Shown: in pieces, positions 34,881-46,339 of the stretch
Layout: each line of letters opens with the position of its first letter
How positions within the stretch are numbered: the first letter of the stretch is position 1
Source of the DNA: Aporrectodea caliginosa
Taxonomy: Eukaryota; Annelida; Clitellata; Crassiclitellata; Lumbricidae
Reading direction: 5' to 3'
DNA length: 64,000 nucleotides
Assembly: GCA_020284085.1 (NCBI GenBank)
Contig: JACEVL010000104.1
Coordinates: 641,501 to 705,500, forward strand
Made by a program: the position numbers and the translations under genes
Notes under the pieces: model-generated
Database searches by the model: none
The model's input: the letters and a program-made list of their open reading frames with translations, nothing else
What the model was told of the DNA's origin: nothing

Positions 34881-35302
34881 GTATGTAGCTGTTAGTCTTT
34901 CATGTCATGTTCTGAAGCTACACAACTTAAAGCCCCAAATAATTATAGTCTCTACTTCCAACTGATTTAACGCAAACATGGAAATCTAATCTAGCCTACG
35001 CTGGATAAAAGCAAGAGCAACATAGTTGGGGTGTTTTCAGTTACTTTGCAACGCATCATACTGTCGTTAAAAATTGCAATTTATATTAATTTTGTTATTG
35101 CATAAAATCCAATAATGCAGCATACAACCCTACATACTTCAACAGCTATGAATATCCGCTTTTAAAAGTAGAATTAGAATTACATAGGCTTCGTTCATCT
35201 TCTAAGCCACGATAAGGGAAGGCAAGACCGTGCAAGATTAAATCGATGAGTTTAGAGCTACGGACTTAGATGATAGAAAACTTTAGGTGTCTGCTATTTT
35301 AG

Positions 35303-35520
35303 ATATTCCAGTGAAAATTCGTGCTAATATGTCTTTCACTGGTCCCACTGGATTCATAACCTCACCGCGGTTCCCTCTGTCCTATCCGCACAACTTAGAC
35401 TACGTCTACTCTATCGATGTCAGTCAAACGAAAACGGTTGGACTCTATTTCTATTCATTCAACGTAGAAGGAACGTCACATTACTCATATATGGACAACT
35501 GCCACTACGATTGGCTAATG
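35303..35520 (+). CDS. gene B exon: CUB gamma-double-prime, N-terminal half lacking Cys 1 and 2
   Basis: Encodes DIPVKIRANMSFTGPTGFIT, then SPRFPLSYPHNLDYVYSIDV...DNCHYDWLM. Where paralogues have ECGNTSF this reads RANMSF (TGT to CGT), and where they have NLDC it reads NLDY (TGC to TAC). Both members of the first CUB disulfide are therefore missing while Cys 3 remains. The frame, splice sites and phases are intact. Confidence 0.8.
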
Positions 35521-36579
35521 GTTAGTTCTGTTCATCGCCAAGAAAAATTAAAGTAGGTATGGTCGGCAATGTAGGATAACAACATTGATGTATGAGTAAA
35601 GTTGGTAACAGTTGAGATCAGACAGCTAAGCAAAGGTTTAGATAAGCTAAGGTAAAGTAAAGGAAGACAAGGGGAGACAAGACAGTGCAAGATTAGGTAT
35701 GGCAATGTAAACTGAGGAAAGTGAGCAACCGAAGGTAAACTGATGCAAGGAACTACAAGCCAATATTAAAGTGAATGAAGGGTTAATTAAGGTTAAAGCT
35801 CTAAGCTACGGTCAGCATTGACTCATCTAAACAATACAAACTACATAGAACAACGGTTGATGAGGAGGAAGTGAAAGTGATGCAATAGACCATAAAAAGA
35901 ATGTTAAAATCGTCAAATTGTTGTGCGGATGCTCAGTCAATCATGAAATCCTCAACGATGAATAAGGGGAAGTGAAATGAAAACTTGGGTAATGAAATGG
36001 GGTTAAGGTATTGAGAGCTAGTAAAAAGAAACTTGGAAGTGACAATGTATATGAGTGCAAACCAATTTAAATTATTTAAGAAGTGAAAAGAAATACTAGG
36101 ATTGAAATTCTTCACAGTTGTATAATTTGGGAGTGGTTTGGATGATAGTATTGTCTAAGTGGACAGTATCAGCGTTTTAGAGGTAATTAAGAAGAATGGG
36201 CTAATAGACATTCAATGCTAAATTAGGCTTATTTTAACACGTATCCGATGTCGTCTGAACCACTTAAAACCCCCCAGTTATGCTATGTTATCTCAAATCC
36301 AACAGCTAAGATCAGCAAGTTGCTCCTCCAGCCTCATCCTCCGTGAAATTCTGCAAGTGCTCCTTAATCTACTTTGCACCAGTTCTTTCGCGAGACCTCC
36401 CGAAAGAGCTCGACTCAGTCAATCAACTTAAAAATGATGACACTGGTCATCCGATTGTTCAACCAATTATTCATTCGCCCAGCCACAAATCAGTTGGCCT
36501 GTTTATTAAAACTGGCTGTCAGACAGTAATTCAATCTCATTCGATCTCAAGCTGTTCATTGTATATTGTACTTTCATAG
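35521..36579 (+). other. gene B intron, possible LINE remnant
   Basis: The first half is purine-rich (AAGGTAAAGT-type). Near 36385-36420 the frame reads LSRDLPKELDSV, weakly like a LINE C-terminus. No exon is recognised. Confidence 0.4.
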
Positions 36580-36751
36580 GTTAGCTGTTTATCTGTGTGG
36601 GGAAATTCTCATCGGAACAGAAAATACTGCGGAGAAACAATGCCTCCGATTCTAAGCTTTTCCAATTGTGATTCTCTGACACTAGACTTCGTCACTGACT
36701 CTTCCGTCACCAGTGGAGGATTCAAAATCTGGTACACGATAACATCGGCGG
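36580..36751 (+). CDS. gene B exon: CUB gamma-double-prime, C-terminal half
   Basis: Encodes VSCLSVWGNSHRNRKYCGET...FSNCDSLTLDFVTDSSVTSG, then GFKIWYTITSAG. Cysteines 5, 4 and 6 are intact. Very similar to 34105-34288, indicating a recent gamma duplication. Donor GTAAGT. Confidence 0.86.
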
Positions 36752-37117
36752 GTAAGTGTCTAGCATCATTTAGTGTGCTGCTAGGACAAAAGTCTTGCAC
36801 ATAATATTGGTCTGCTGTGAACTCAGAACTTCCGTTCTGACAGACCATGCAGCACGTCAAGCGAAACTTAACTCTTTCAGCATTTATCGTGGGTTTCAAA
36901 TGCATTCAAGAAGTGTTTTAAGATAGGTTTTGGGTCTGGCGTTTCTATTCACGATCTTCGCTTATTCAACACTTGGTTGTGTGGCGCCTTTTGTTTAGGC
37001 GTTCAGCGATGTGCAGACACTACATTCCAGCGTGGAACCAACCGTTGGCCAACGAGAAAAAGGTGTTTGGGATTGGGCTTCCAACCGGTTAGCCTACTAG
37101 CGGCGCCAGGAGCGAGA

Positions 37118-37295
37118 CAAATGTTGTGCGAGGACACTTGAAGTGTTCATAATAGTGTTCTTGATAATTTATTATAGATTAAATAAAAAAGTCATCATCA
37201 TCATCATCATCATTGCTGTCGTCTGACTTTTTAATTTAACTATAGTAATTAAGAACATTATTATGGACACTTCAAGTGTCCTCGAACAGCATTTG
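37118..37295. mobile_element. MITE of about 178 bp, nearly all inverted repeat
   Basis: CAAATG-TGT-CGAGGACACTTGAAGTGT at the left is mirrored at the right, and the inverted arms (over 60 bp each) extend to AAAAAGTCA around a centre with (ATC)n. It could fold into one long hairpin. No clear target duplication is seen. Confidence 0.75.
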
Positions 37296-37426
37296 GCTTA
37301 AACTAAATTTTACTTGGCGCTGTTAAAGTGGCATAATTTTAAAGTCCACTTGCTAAGTGCTGAATTTATTTGATGATGATAATTTTTTTCTGTATTATTA
37401 TGTTGATAACTGCTCAGGCCAGTCAG

Positions 37427-37620
37427 ACTGTGGCAGCACTTCGTACACTGGTCCGCACGGTTTCGTTCCATCCCCGAACTTTCCTCTTCCGTATCCACAC
37501 AACTCGCGCTGCACATATTTCATCGATGTTGGTCGCAACAATTCCGTTCTACTCAAATTTAAGCACTTCGATTTGCAAGCCCCAAATTCAGCGGGTTACT
37601 GCGAAAACGATTGGTTAATG
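37427..37620 (+). CDS. gene B exon: CUB epsilon-2, N-terminal half
   Basis: Encodes DCGSTSYTGPHGFVPSPNFP...NSRCTYFIDVGRNNSVLLKF..FDLQAP...GYCENDWLM. Same length as epsilon-1. An alternative in-frame acceptor 12 nt upstream (CTCAG before GCCAGTCAG) would add four residues. Donor GTCAGT. Confidence 0.87.
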
Positions 37621-38054
37621 GTCAGTGGTATAAAAATCAATACTTTGTCATTAATATTGTTTCACTACTAGCTAAGCTCTTTAACACTGTAACATTATTG
37701 ACTCAGCCATTGCTGAGCATGACGTTGCTAACAATTCTGTTTCAAAAAGTTCATATAATATTTTTGTTGATGTTCGCAAGTAGGCCTACAAAAAATATTC
37801 GGCAAATTTTTGCTCTGTGTGAAACGATCCAATACAGTCATAGAACCTGTAAATAATACTATTCACGGTAGAGAAGCGAAAACTGCTTATCATCGACATC
37901 ATCATCATCACTCTTGTCGTCGTCGTCATTACCATCCTCATCATAATCCTCATCATTAATGGCGAAGAATTGAATACTGCATAATAATGCAGTGCAGCAA
38001 ACTAACCACCAGACTGGCGAAATTCGACATGTGTAAGTCGGTTGGGAATAAATT

Positions 38055-38195
38055 TTGGTTTTAACTGTTAATAAATCTTAACTACTAACAGAACAGACAG
38101 CCTGCAAACACAAAGCACGTCCGCCTACGGGCTCGAACTCGGTACCTCTCGCTCTCTACGCCAGATGTTATCCAATGCGCTATCGGATATATAAA
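38055..38195 (-). repeat. tRNA-derived SINE
   Basis: The minus strand has GATAGCGCATTGGATAACATC (A-box-like) and GAGGTACCGAGTTCGAGCCC (B-box-like), then a body with GGCTGTCTGTTCTGTTAGTA. The copy at 52440-52680 is in plus orientation. The (TA)n tract at about 38205-38231 follows. Confidence 0.7.
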
Positions 38196-38280
38196 AATAA
38201 ATACATGTATATATATATATATATATATATTGTTTTGTATGTCTATGTATGTATGCATGTATCTATGTGTGTATGTTTAG

Positions 38281-38452
38281 ATCAGTTGTAACGAAACGAC
38301 GAAACCGAATCCGAACAATAACAAGAGATACTGCGGCACTATACAATGGGTTTCATTGCTGAGGTTTGTCGACTGTAGTTCTCTTGTGATGGAATTCGTT
38401 TCTGACTCGTCCATCAGCACCGCAGGATTTATGATAGAGTACACCGTGGTCG
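38281..38452 (+). CDS. gene B exon: CUB epsilon-2, C-terminal half
   Basis: Encodes ISCNETTKPNPNNNKRYCGT...LRFVDCSSLVMEFVSDSSIS..GFMIEYTVVG. Acceptor TTTAG, phase-1 end before GTTAGT. Confidence 0.86.
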
Positions 38453-38979
38453 GTTAGTTGCTAATTGTTTATTTCATATAACACTCGGCTTCGCCAGGGT
38501 TTTTCCCAGGCGCAATTGTCTCGGCTGCAAATAAAGGCTACTTACTTACTTACTCCATATATCGTTCCCCTTATTAAATTGATGAATCGGATTTATTTGC
38601 TACACTATGGCTTCGTTTTCAGGCTTTCGTTTATTTTATCTTTTCTGTATTGTTTTATTAAAATGACCATTTCAGAGCTTCACCCTGGTATATTTCCAAT
38701 GCTTTCGTGCATACCTACTGACTTACTAACGTTACTTATCGTCCCCCGTATTAAAATGACAAAACCGCTTCATTTGCTGACGGGATTGGAAATTTTAGGG
38801 CTATACTGTAACACCGTCGTTTTGTTCCCAGGTTTTCGTGTATTTCTAGACTTCTATGTCGCTTTATTAAATGTCTAATTTTCAGGGCTTCGCTCTGGCA
38901 AAAGTTCCCATGCTCTCGCGTGTGTTTCTACTCTTTGCTACTTACTTACGTACATACGTCAAATGTCGAGCCCTTATTA

Positions 38980-39545
38980 AAATGGTGGTGGACACAGGAA
39001 GACTGGAACAAGTAAATTCCTTTGTATACCTATGGAGTAGGTAACAAACGATGCGAATTGCGCGAGTGAAGTGAAATCAAGGCGGCCCATGGGCATGACG
39101 GTTATGGTCAAATTGACGAAGATATGGAAGGACAAGTCGATCAGCAACAATACCTAACTGCGGTTGATGAAAGCTTGGTATGGCCAATGGTGACGTACGG
39201 ATGCGAGGCCTGAACGCTGAAGAACGAGGAAGAAAGGCGTTTTCGAGCATTTAAGAACAATGTATCAGAAAGCTGTTAACAACCCCGTGGACGAAAATGA
39301 AAAGTGAACTGGTGTACACATCAGCGGGTGCCAGAAAGGAACTATTGGCTCTCACCAAAACTCGGAAGCTACGATATTTTGGTCATATCATGAGACAGCC
39401 GCACGACAACATCGAGAGCAGCCTTGTGGAAGGGGTCCCAGGACGAGGAAGGCCAAGAATATATCGTGGATCGACAATGTGCTGCTGGCCTAATGAATGC
39501 GGCACGCGACAGAAGACACTGGGCATTGAGGGTCTATTCATGTAG
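38980..39545 (+). pseudogene. LINE polyprotein C-terminal fragment, frameshifted
   Basis: Successive frames read LEQVNSFVYL, LVWPMVTYGCEAWTLKNEEE and KTRKLRYFGHIMRQPHD...GRGRPRI, the order found in the C-terminal region of invertebrate LINE reverse transcriptases (Gxx YLG, YGSETWT, LRWxGHVxR). Stops and frame changes make it dead. It is absent from the equivalent place in gene A. Confidence 0.8.
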
Positions 39546-39667
39546 CCAACTTTAGGTCTGGTACCACAAATTTATTTTCGGAAAGTTCATTTTATAAAAT
39601 TGTTGAAGATTATGAATACAGTTTACTGATTTGTAAATGTCATTACCTGTGTGTGGTTTGTTTATAG

Positions 39668-39697
39668 AGAATTCAAACTCTACGGATGATAACTCTG
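39668..39697 (+). CDS. gene B exon: short linker 3
   Basis: A 30-nt symmetric exon, ENSNSTDDNSG, identical to the gene A linker. It separates epsilon-2 from the alpha-beta array. Confidence 0.72.
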
Positions 39698-40066
39698 GTA
39701 TGGAATCATTTTGTAATTCAAAATGTTCACTGCTCTGTAAGTAAATAATTAGGACTGCGCTATGAAAAATAAAATAAAATTGAAATTTTAGTTTTGTTAA
39801 ACGGACTTATTGGCCAAGTAAACTGTAGGCTATTAATTACAGTAAGTTGCTGCATGATTGAATTCTCAAGCAATATTAATGAGTGATACAGCGTAAAACA
39901 GAATCAGTGGAGATATAGTAGGCCTATACAACCTTTGGTGTGTACAGTTCCTTTTGCACAACGGATGTTTCAGCCAACTGCAACCTGCGCAGTCAGTGAG
40001 AAGTTAGCCTTAAGAAATTTTATAAAAAAAATGGTATCACTCTCAAATGTGTCTATGTCATTCTAG

Positions 40067-40269
40067 AGCTCGACTGTGGTGCCACTGTCTTCACTAATGC
40101 TTCTGGATTCATCAACTTACCCAGAAATCCAACGAACTATCTGGCGAGAGTCAACTGTACTTATACCATCTCAAGAAATGAGACGAGTGTTATTGGGCTC
40201 AACCCCTATTTCTATTTAGCGACACAATTGTTACAGTCATTCCAAGACTGTGACAGAGAAACCCTGATG
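40067..40269 (+). CDS. gene B exon: CUB alpha-1, N-terminal half
   Basis: Encodes ELDCGATVFTNASGFINLPR...VNCTYTISRNETSVIG...QSFQDCDRETLM. Orthologous in position and sequence to gene A 9603-9805. Acceptor TTCTAG, donor GTTGGC. Confidence 0.88.
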
Positions 40270-40335
40270 GTTGGCTACTTTTTGCATTCTACTGTGAATA
40301 TTAAAACTAGGGCAACATCAATCGGATACCCTGTA

Positions 40336-40530
40336 GGATACGGTAGCCGCTTGGATAGAGCGCTCGCCTTCTTACGCGCAAGTACGGGTTTGAGGTCCTC
40401 TGAGATAGCAACTGTGTAGGGGCCTTAAACAAATCACTCAAAATTAGCCTTCGGTTGATGCTTAATTATTAGATAGTGTCGCCTAATAATTGCACAGTGA
40501 TAATAATATAACCGAACTTCAGTTTACTAT
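40336..40530 (+). repeat. tRNA-like SINE copy in intron
   Basis: GGTAGCCGCTTGGATAGAGC (A-box-like) and GTACGGGTTTGAGGTCC (B-box-like), with the same tail as gene A 9872-10060. Shared insertion. Confidence 0.65.
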
Positions 40531-40827
40531 CGGCATTCTCGGCACTCAAATTAAAAAGCAAAGCGAGTCTTATATTAAAATAGTTCTATATCTCCAATAA
40601 TTACAGCTCAGTATACTTATTTAAACTATTCTAAGTCACATCTGATCAGATCTTTTAGATGACCATGTTTAGGGCTTTGGGAGGTTCATAAACGGCGCTG
40701 AATAAATCGCCAGGTACAGACATACGTACATAAGCCGGTACATATTTATATACACATAGCAAACCATGTGAAGAAGTTACTGAAAGCACTAACGCATGCA
40801 GACGTCGACATGTTTGTTCCACTGCAG

Positions 40828-41026
40828 ATCGGCTGCGTATCAGAAGCGGAGACAGAACTGAATCCTAAAACAGCCAGGGTATTCTGTCAACGCAGACCAG
40901 TAACGTCTTATAATCCATGGACTCAATTGGTATTTGCTGACTGTCGTACGCTGAAGTTGACCATCCGCTCAAACACTTACGACTACCGAGAGCCGTTGCC
41001 TATTGAGTTCTCTGCTGTCGAACCAA
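40828..41026 (+). CDS. gene B exon: CUB alpha-1, C-terminal half
   Basis: Encodes IGCVSEAETELNPKTARVFC...VFADCRTLKLTIRSNTYDYR...FSAVEPS. Acceptor CTGCAG, donor GTATAG. Confidence 0.88.
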
Positions 41027-41062
41027 GTATAGCCTACAACTCCTCTTTCGTATCAAATCTGG

Positions 41063-41365
41063 TATTCAGTAATTCGTTCGTTCGTTCGTACTTTTCTCAC
41101 TCATTCACTCAGAAACTCACTTTGGCGCATCCGGTACAACCGTGGCGAAAGAGAATGATGTTAAAATGCTTGTGAAAGGTAAATGCAGAGACGCTAGAAC
41201 AATATGCAGATCTGAAGGAAGGTTATTCCAGGTGGGAGGCACAAATACTGATCAGGCACGACGTTGCTTCCTCCGAGTGCGTGCATAGAGAAGAATGAGT
41301 TCACCCCAAGACGCAGAACGGAGATTATTACGGTCAGCCAAACCTGACATAATGTAAGACAGCAT
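41063..41365 (-). repeat. LINE 3' fragment in intron
   Basis: Homologue of the gene A fragment at 10575-10930 (TTCTCACTCATTCACTCAGA tail, then decayed RT C-terminus on the minus strand). Confidence 0.6.
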
Positions 41366-41419
41366 TCAAGGGCATTTCTCAACTGGAACCACCAAAATCA
41401 GGCCGAACTCTTAGATTAC

Positions 41420-41572
41420 ATGGCAAATGATGGTGGTTCAGGTGGTGGCTGTGGTTGTGGTGGCGTTGGTAGCAGAGTTCATGGTGTCGGTGGCAGGGTG
41501 GTGGCGGCAATGTTGGTTTTGTTGGTTGCGGTTTTGGTGGTGACTGTTGTGCTGATTGGGGTGGTGGACATC
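41420..41572. repeat. GGT/GTG-rich intronic tract
   Basis: Counterpart of 10965-11112 in gene A, with runs such as GGTGGTGGCGGC and GTTGGTTGCGG. Confidence 0.7.
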
Positions 41573-41652
41573 CTAATAACCAAGATGACGACAATGATGA
41601 CAATAAGACAAAGCTTTTTGGAAAGTTAGAGAATCCCTTGTTTTTCTTTCAG

Positions 41653-41855
41653 GTGAGATATGCGGCAATACGTCATTCTCAGCTCCAACTGGAATCGTTT
41701 CCACTCCGCGATTACGTTTTCCATATCCAAAACGTGTCAACTGTCTGTACACCATCGATAACGGCCAAATCAATTCCTTGGTTCTCAGCCTAGATCGTCT
41801 AAGCTTTGGATACGGTTACAACACGGAAGGATTCTGTAATAACGGTTCGTTGACA
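41653..41855 (+). CDS. gene B exon: CUB beta-1, N-terminal half
   Basis: Encodes GEICGNTSFSAPTGIVSTPR...RVNCLYTIDNGQINSLVLSL...GFCNNGSLT. The Trp normally in the GWLT motif is Ser here. Acceptor TTTCAG, donor GTAAGT. Confidence 0.87.
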
Positions 41856-42114
41856 GTAAGTAGTCACACATATTTCTTTTGTACTTCTGGTTATCATCGA
41901 ACATCGCTGTAGTTATCCTATAATAGTGGACCTCTTGAAACGATTGTTTGAAACAGGTGATTTTAAGAATATATTGAGTCTAGAGTCAGACGCTCAAAGA
42001 GGAATGATTGACATATAGAGTGACATGACACTGATCTGCTACAGTGCCGCTTCTTCGTGGTTCGTTTTCGTCTTTTGTTATGCGGTGTGTTCTTTCATTC
42101 GTTTATTTATTCAT

Positions 42115-42340
42115 TACGAAGATTTATATAGCGCCCCTTACAAGTTACTACTCGAACGCGCTCCCGATCCCAGCACGGCTGAAAAGGACAGTTTTGAGGC
42201 AAGAAAGGAAAGATTCAGAGCGGATTCTGGAAGCAAGCGCAGCGCCAAAAGGAGCCCGGTCCAGAGCGAGGGACCAACCACTGAGAAAGCGCGATTCTGT
42301 TTCGTAGCTGTGCGGGCAAAAGGGACCATGAGCACGCCCC
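42115..42340 (-). repeat. LINE 3' fragment
   Basis: Minus strand: NRAFSVVGPSLWTGLLLALR, then a stop and a tail with GGGGCGCTATATAAATC. Intronic in gene B only. Confidence 0.7.
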
Positions 42341-42533
42341 GTTCACCGTTCAGTAGAGCGGAGAGAGCGACGACTCGGAGTACCCAAGGCCTATCTTCTC
42401 GACCTCTGCTGCCCTAGCAGAGGTCGCGAAGATAGGCAGGATGGAAGCCCAGCAAAGACCGCCAGACCAAAGCAATGATCCGATACGAGATCCGCTGTTG
42501 GAGTGGGAGCCAGTGAAGCACATCCAGTATATA

Positions 42534-44159
42534 TATGGGTATATTTCACAACAGGCTTCAAATTCAGAAATAGAATTAGAGAAAAAGAAAGTCATGCAAA
42601 ATCAAAAAAATTCTTACACAAATATTTTACTAGCAGTGCTGAAGCATACTTAATATTGAGCAGAGCTTAAATTTGACAGATTTGGCCTAATTTTTCATTT
42701 TAGTTTTTTTACTATGTGAAACACATACAACTTTGATTCCTAAATATTTACAACTCCGTTACTTAATAAATACACAATACAATATACTGCCACTGTTTAT
42801 AATTAGTGATTAATTAATATTAAGTGTGCATTAAATTATTACACAGCAAACGAAATTATTTTGATGACAAATTATCTACATGTACAATTAAATAAATTCA
42901 TTTTAATAGAAAAATAATGTAACGGAGTTGTAGTAACGGAGTTGTAAAATATTCATAATTAGGTCTCTATGCTTACAAAAAAAATAGTTAGTTTATAGTG
43001 GCTGTCAGTTTCAATATTATTTTTGAAAGAAAAAATTATATATATACGCAAAGTGCAATAATTACAGTCACGGAGTTGTAAATCTTTTTTATACTATTAC
43101 ATCACCGGATAAATTTCCGAAAATTGTCAACAGAAGCAAACATCCATATTGATTTCTTGTTGGTAAGATCAATGCAGACATGTTCCCTGCTATCGAAGAT
43201 GTCAATTCAAAAATCGAGAGTTTTTCGATTCCTAAATATTTACAACTCCGTTACTTAATAAATACACAATACAACATACTGCCACTGTTTATAATTAGTG
43301 ATTAATTAATATTAAGTGTGCATTAAATTATTACACAGCAAACGAAATTATTTTGATGACAAATTATCTACATGTACAATTAAATAAATTCATTTTAATA
43401 GAAAAATAATGTAACGGAGTTGTAGTAACGGAGTTGTAAAATATTCATAATTAGGTCTCTATGCTTACAAAAAAATAGTTAGTTTATAGTGGCTGTCAGT
43501 TTCAATATTATTTTTGAAAGAAAAAATTATATATATACGCAAAGTGCAATAATTACAGTCACGGAGTTGTAAATCTTTTTTATACTATTACATCACCGGA
43601 TAAATTTCCGAAAATTGTCAACAGAAGCAAACATCCATATTGATTTCTTGTGGGTAAGATCAATGCAGACATGTTCCCTGCTATCGAAGATGTCAATTCA
43701 AAAATCGAGAGTTTTCAATTTATTCCACAGATGGCAGAAACCCATTCGTAACGGTGTTGTAACCAAACCAATATTTGAAGACAGAGGGTTTTATTTATTT
43801 TTTAATTATTTAGTTCGTTAATAAGTTAATAAAAACCATATAGAGCAATGGATATATGTAAGTTAATGATCTAAAAATGATAAAACATCAGTTCAGCGTT
43901 TCAGATGTTACCCTAACCCAACGTTGAATTGACTCAGTATTATAAAGGACAATGCAATTTCGGGTTAAAGTTGGACTTTATAATTTTTTCTCTCATACTA
44001 ATCATCTAAATAATATAATAGAAATAATTTTTTGTAACTAATTCATGACCTACAATGTATTTAAAAATTAAAAATTATAATTTCACTCTTTTTGTAAGCC
44101 GTCCAAAGGAGAAGTCGGAAATTCATCTAATTTGCCTCCTGTTGTGAAATATACCCATA
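42534..44159. mobile_element. nonautonomous DNA element, 1,626 bp, with internal duplication
   Basis: Starts TATGGGTATATTTCACAACA and ends with the inverse, flanked by TA on both sides (42532-42533 and 44160-44161), which would fit a TA target as in Tc1/mariner-type elements. There is no transposase. The interior is dominated by two tandem 491-492-bp copies. The matching intron of gene A (11392-12087) lacks the element. Confidence 0.75.
42735..43711. repeat. tandem duplication, two copies of about 492 bp
   Basis: 42735-43226 and 43227-43711 are almost identical over their full length (isolated differences such as a one-base change in ACAATAC-A-TA and a shorter A run). Each contains the motif GTAACGGAGTTGTA several times in both orientations (TTTACAACTCCGTTAC at the start, then GTAACGGAGTTGTAGTAACG). 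Confidence 0.92.
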
Positions 44160-44562
44160 TAACCTGAGACATAGCTAAATCTGGGAATGCGTCCTCAAAG
44201 GCGTGCGGCGGAACGCAGGACCGGGTCCAGGCACCCCAACCGACCAGCTGGGAGGCCAACATAGAGTGAGCAACAGTAATCGAGTTGGACTATGATAAAA
44301 GAATGGATTGGTGTTACAGTAGCGGTGACTTCTGGAGTGTTCTACGTGTTTACTTGATGCCATTTCGTATCAGATACTATTTGGCGCTCATTTCTTGTGG
44401 CGTAACTCCCCTTAGAAACTCGATTAATGAGACATCTTGACTAAAGCGCAACAACACGTAAAAACATTTAAATTGTCACATTGAGGGTGTAAACGCTCTT
44501 CATCTATATAACCGTTCCTCACTAATTACCGTTTCAAAGCTAACTGATTGTCGGTTGTACAG

Positions 44563-44743
44563 ATAACTTGCTTGGTTAACGGAACATCAATGGCTCATCC
44601 CCTTGCAGACAGGAAACTATGCGGATATATGTATGGAATCACAGCAAGATTCCCCGCTTGTCAGAGTGTCTTATTTAATTTCTCCAGCAACGATCTGTCC
44701 TCTAATACAGGATTTTGGTTACGCTACAGGATTGGAGATTATG
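44563..44743 (+). CDS. gene B exon: CUB beta-1, C-terminal half
   Basis: Encodes ITCLVNGTSMAHPLADRKLC...RFPACQSVLFNFSSNDLSS...RYRIGDYG. Acceptor GTACAG, donor GTGAGC. Separated from its N-half by 2.7 kb because of insertions. Confidence 0.88.
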
Positions 44744-45154
44744 GTGAGCCTCAGTGTCTATCTGCGCCTTGTTATCATCGGGCAAAATAACCGTTAGCTA
44801 TAAACATTGCTATCTAAGATTAAATCCTAACTTTAAAATGACCATTGACGCCATTGAAGGGCGAGCGAAATCTGCGAAGGCCCATTACAATAACCGTCTC
44901 AAGGGCGGCTTGAACCCGTGTTCTCCATGCAGCAAGACGAGCGACCTAACCAATATTTCTGACTTGTACCTTACTTGGGCACTTCGCAATCAGATCACTC
45001 TGAAACCAACCCCATGCAACCGGCCATGGGTACTCTCTATGTCTCTCCTCCCAAGAGAAGCTCACCCTGACTGTTTTAGGCATGTTGCCTACTGCTGGAC
45101 AACCACAGATACAGTCATAGAGAATTTAGGCATGAGAAGTGAGAACGTCTACCA

Positions 45155-45503
45155 CAGGGATCGCCAACCCGCGGCCCACTTTGTTGACAAATGTGGCCCG
45201 CTGGGCTGCTATTGGCGGCCCGCACGGTCATAATTCTAAATAATTTTTTCTCATTTTTCACCTACTTACTTGTCCGACTCTACAATACTGCTTAATAATG
45301 ATGTATAAACACTTAAAAAGATTTAGTGTTGTAAGTTCTAGTGACCTAATGTAGTCGTACCTGTTTTTATACATCTTGTAAAATAAATTATGAAATAAAC
45401 ATTTGTATCTTTTCGAGGCTGTGAGGACAAACATTTTGCGGCCCGCCGCGTGCTTACCAACAATCATAGTGGCCCGTAGGCCAAAAAAGGTTGGCCACCC
45501 CTG
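45155..45503. mobile_element. hAT-like MITE, 349 bp
   Basis: Ends CAGGGATCGCCAACC and GGTTGGCCACCCCTG with GGCCCGC-rich subtermini. 8-bp flanks GTCTACCA and GTCTACCC (7 of 8 match). CAGGG..CCCTG ends with 8-bp duplications are the hAT signature. Gene A lacks it at the matching position (about 12680-12690). Confidence 0.88.
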
Positions 45504-45549
45504 GTCTACCCGAATCGTAAAACATAGAAATATGTTGGTGTCATTGTAG

Positions 45550-45752
45550 AGCTCGACTGTGGCGCTACTCTGTTCACCAATTCTTCTGGATTCATCAACT
45601 TACCAAGAAATCCCACGGACTATCCGGCGACAGTCAACTGCACCTACACCATTTCCGCAAATAATTCGAGTTACATTTGGTTCGACACCTATCTTAGTCT
45701 ACAAACGCAATTGTTTCAATCATTCCAGGACTGCGAAAGAGAAAGTCTGACG
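45550..45752 (+). CDS. gene B exon: CUB alpha-2, N-terminal half
   Basis: Encodes ELDCGATLFTNSSGFINLPR...VNCTYTISANNSSYIWFDTY...QSFQDCERESLT. Acceptor TTGTAG, donor GTAGGT. Confidence 0.88.
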
Positions 45753-45943
45753 GTAGGTTGCGCGCATTCTTTGGTGAATTGTAAAACCAAAATTCACATA
45801 TACGAGCTAGCTAGTTACTTACCGAGGAATTTGATGTCGCGCCTTTTAAATTCCTCACAAAGGCGTTGCTTAGTACACAAAACACGACAAGAATACACAA
45901 ACGACAAACACTTGCTAGAGTCAACTTGTGTCATTCGTTGCAG

Positions 45944-46136
45944 GTCGGCTGCGTGTCAGAAGGAGAGACAGAACTGAATCCTCGCACATCCAGGGTATTC
46001 TGTCGCCAGGAGATACAATCGTATGACTACACTCCTTTGGTGTTTACCGACTGTCGTACGCTGAAGTTGTCCATCCGTTCAAGCACTTACGACTTTCGAG
46101 GAACGTTCCGTATTCACTTTTCTGTATTCGGACCAG
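45944..46136 (+). CDS. gene B exon: CUB alpha-2, C-terminal half
   Basis: Encodes VGCVSEGETELNPRTSRVFC...FTDCRTLKLSIRSSTYDFRG...FSVFGPG. It follows a short 191-bp intron that lacks the LINE insertion seen in alpha-2 of A and alpha-3 of B. Confidence 0.88.
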
Positions 46137-46339
46137 GTATGGCCAGAAGAGCAAGGGTAATATCTAATCTGGTATTCATTTATTAATTCATGCAGAGCAC
46201 CTCTATGGTGCTAGTCCTACACACCTACTCAGAGTCTTTTCCAGCGCACTCCCGGTGAATGAGAGTAGTTAAAATAAGTAAGTAAGTATATATTCTTTGT
46301 GTGACCAATTGCTAACCGCATTTTGGCATTTGACATTAA

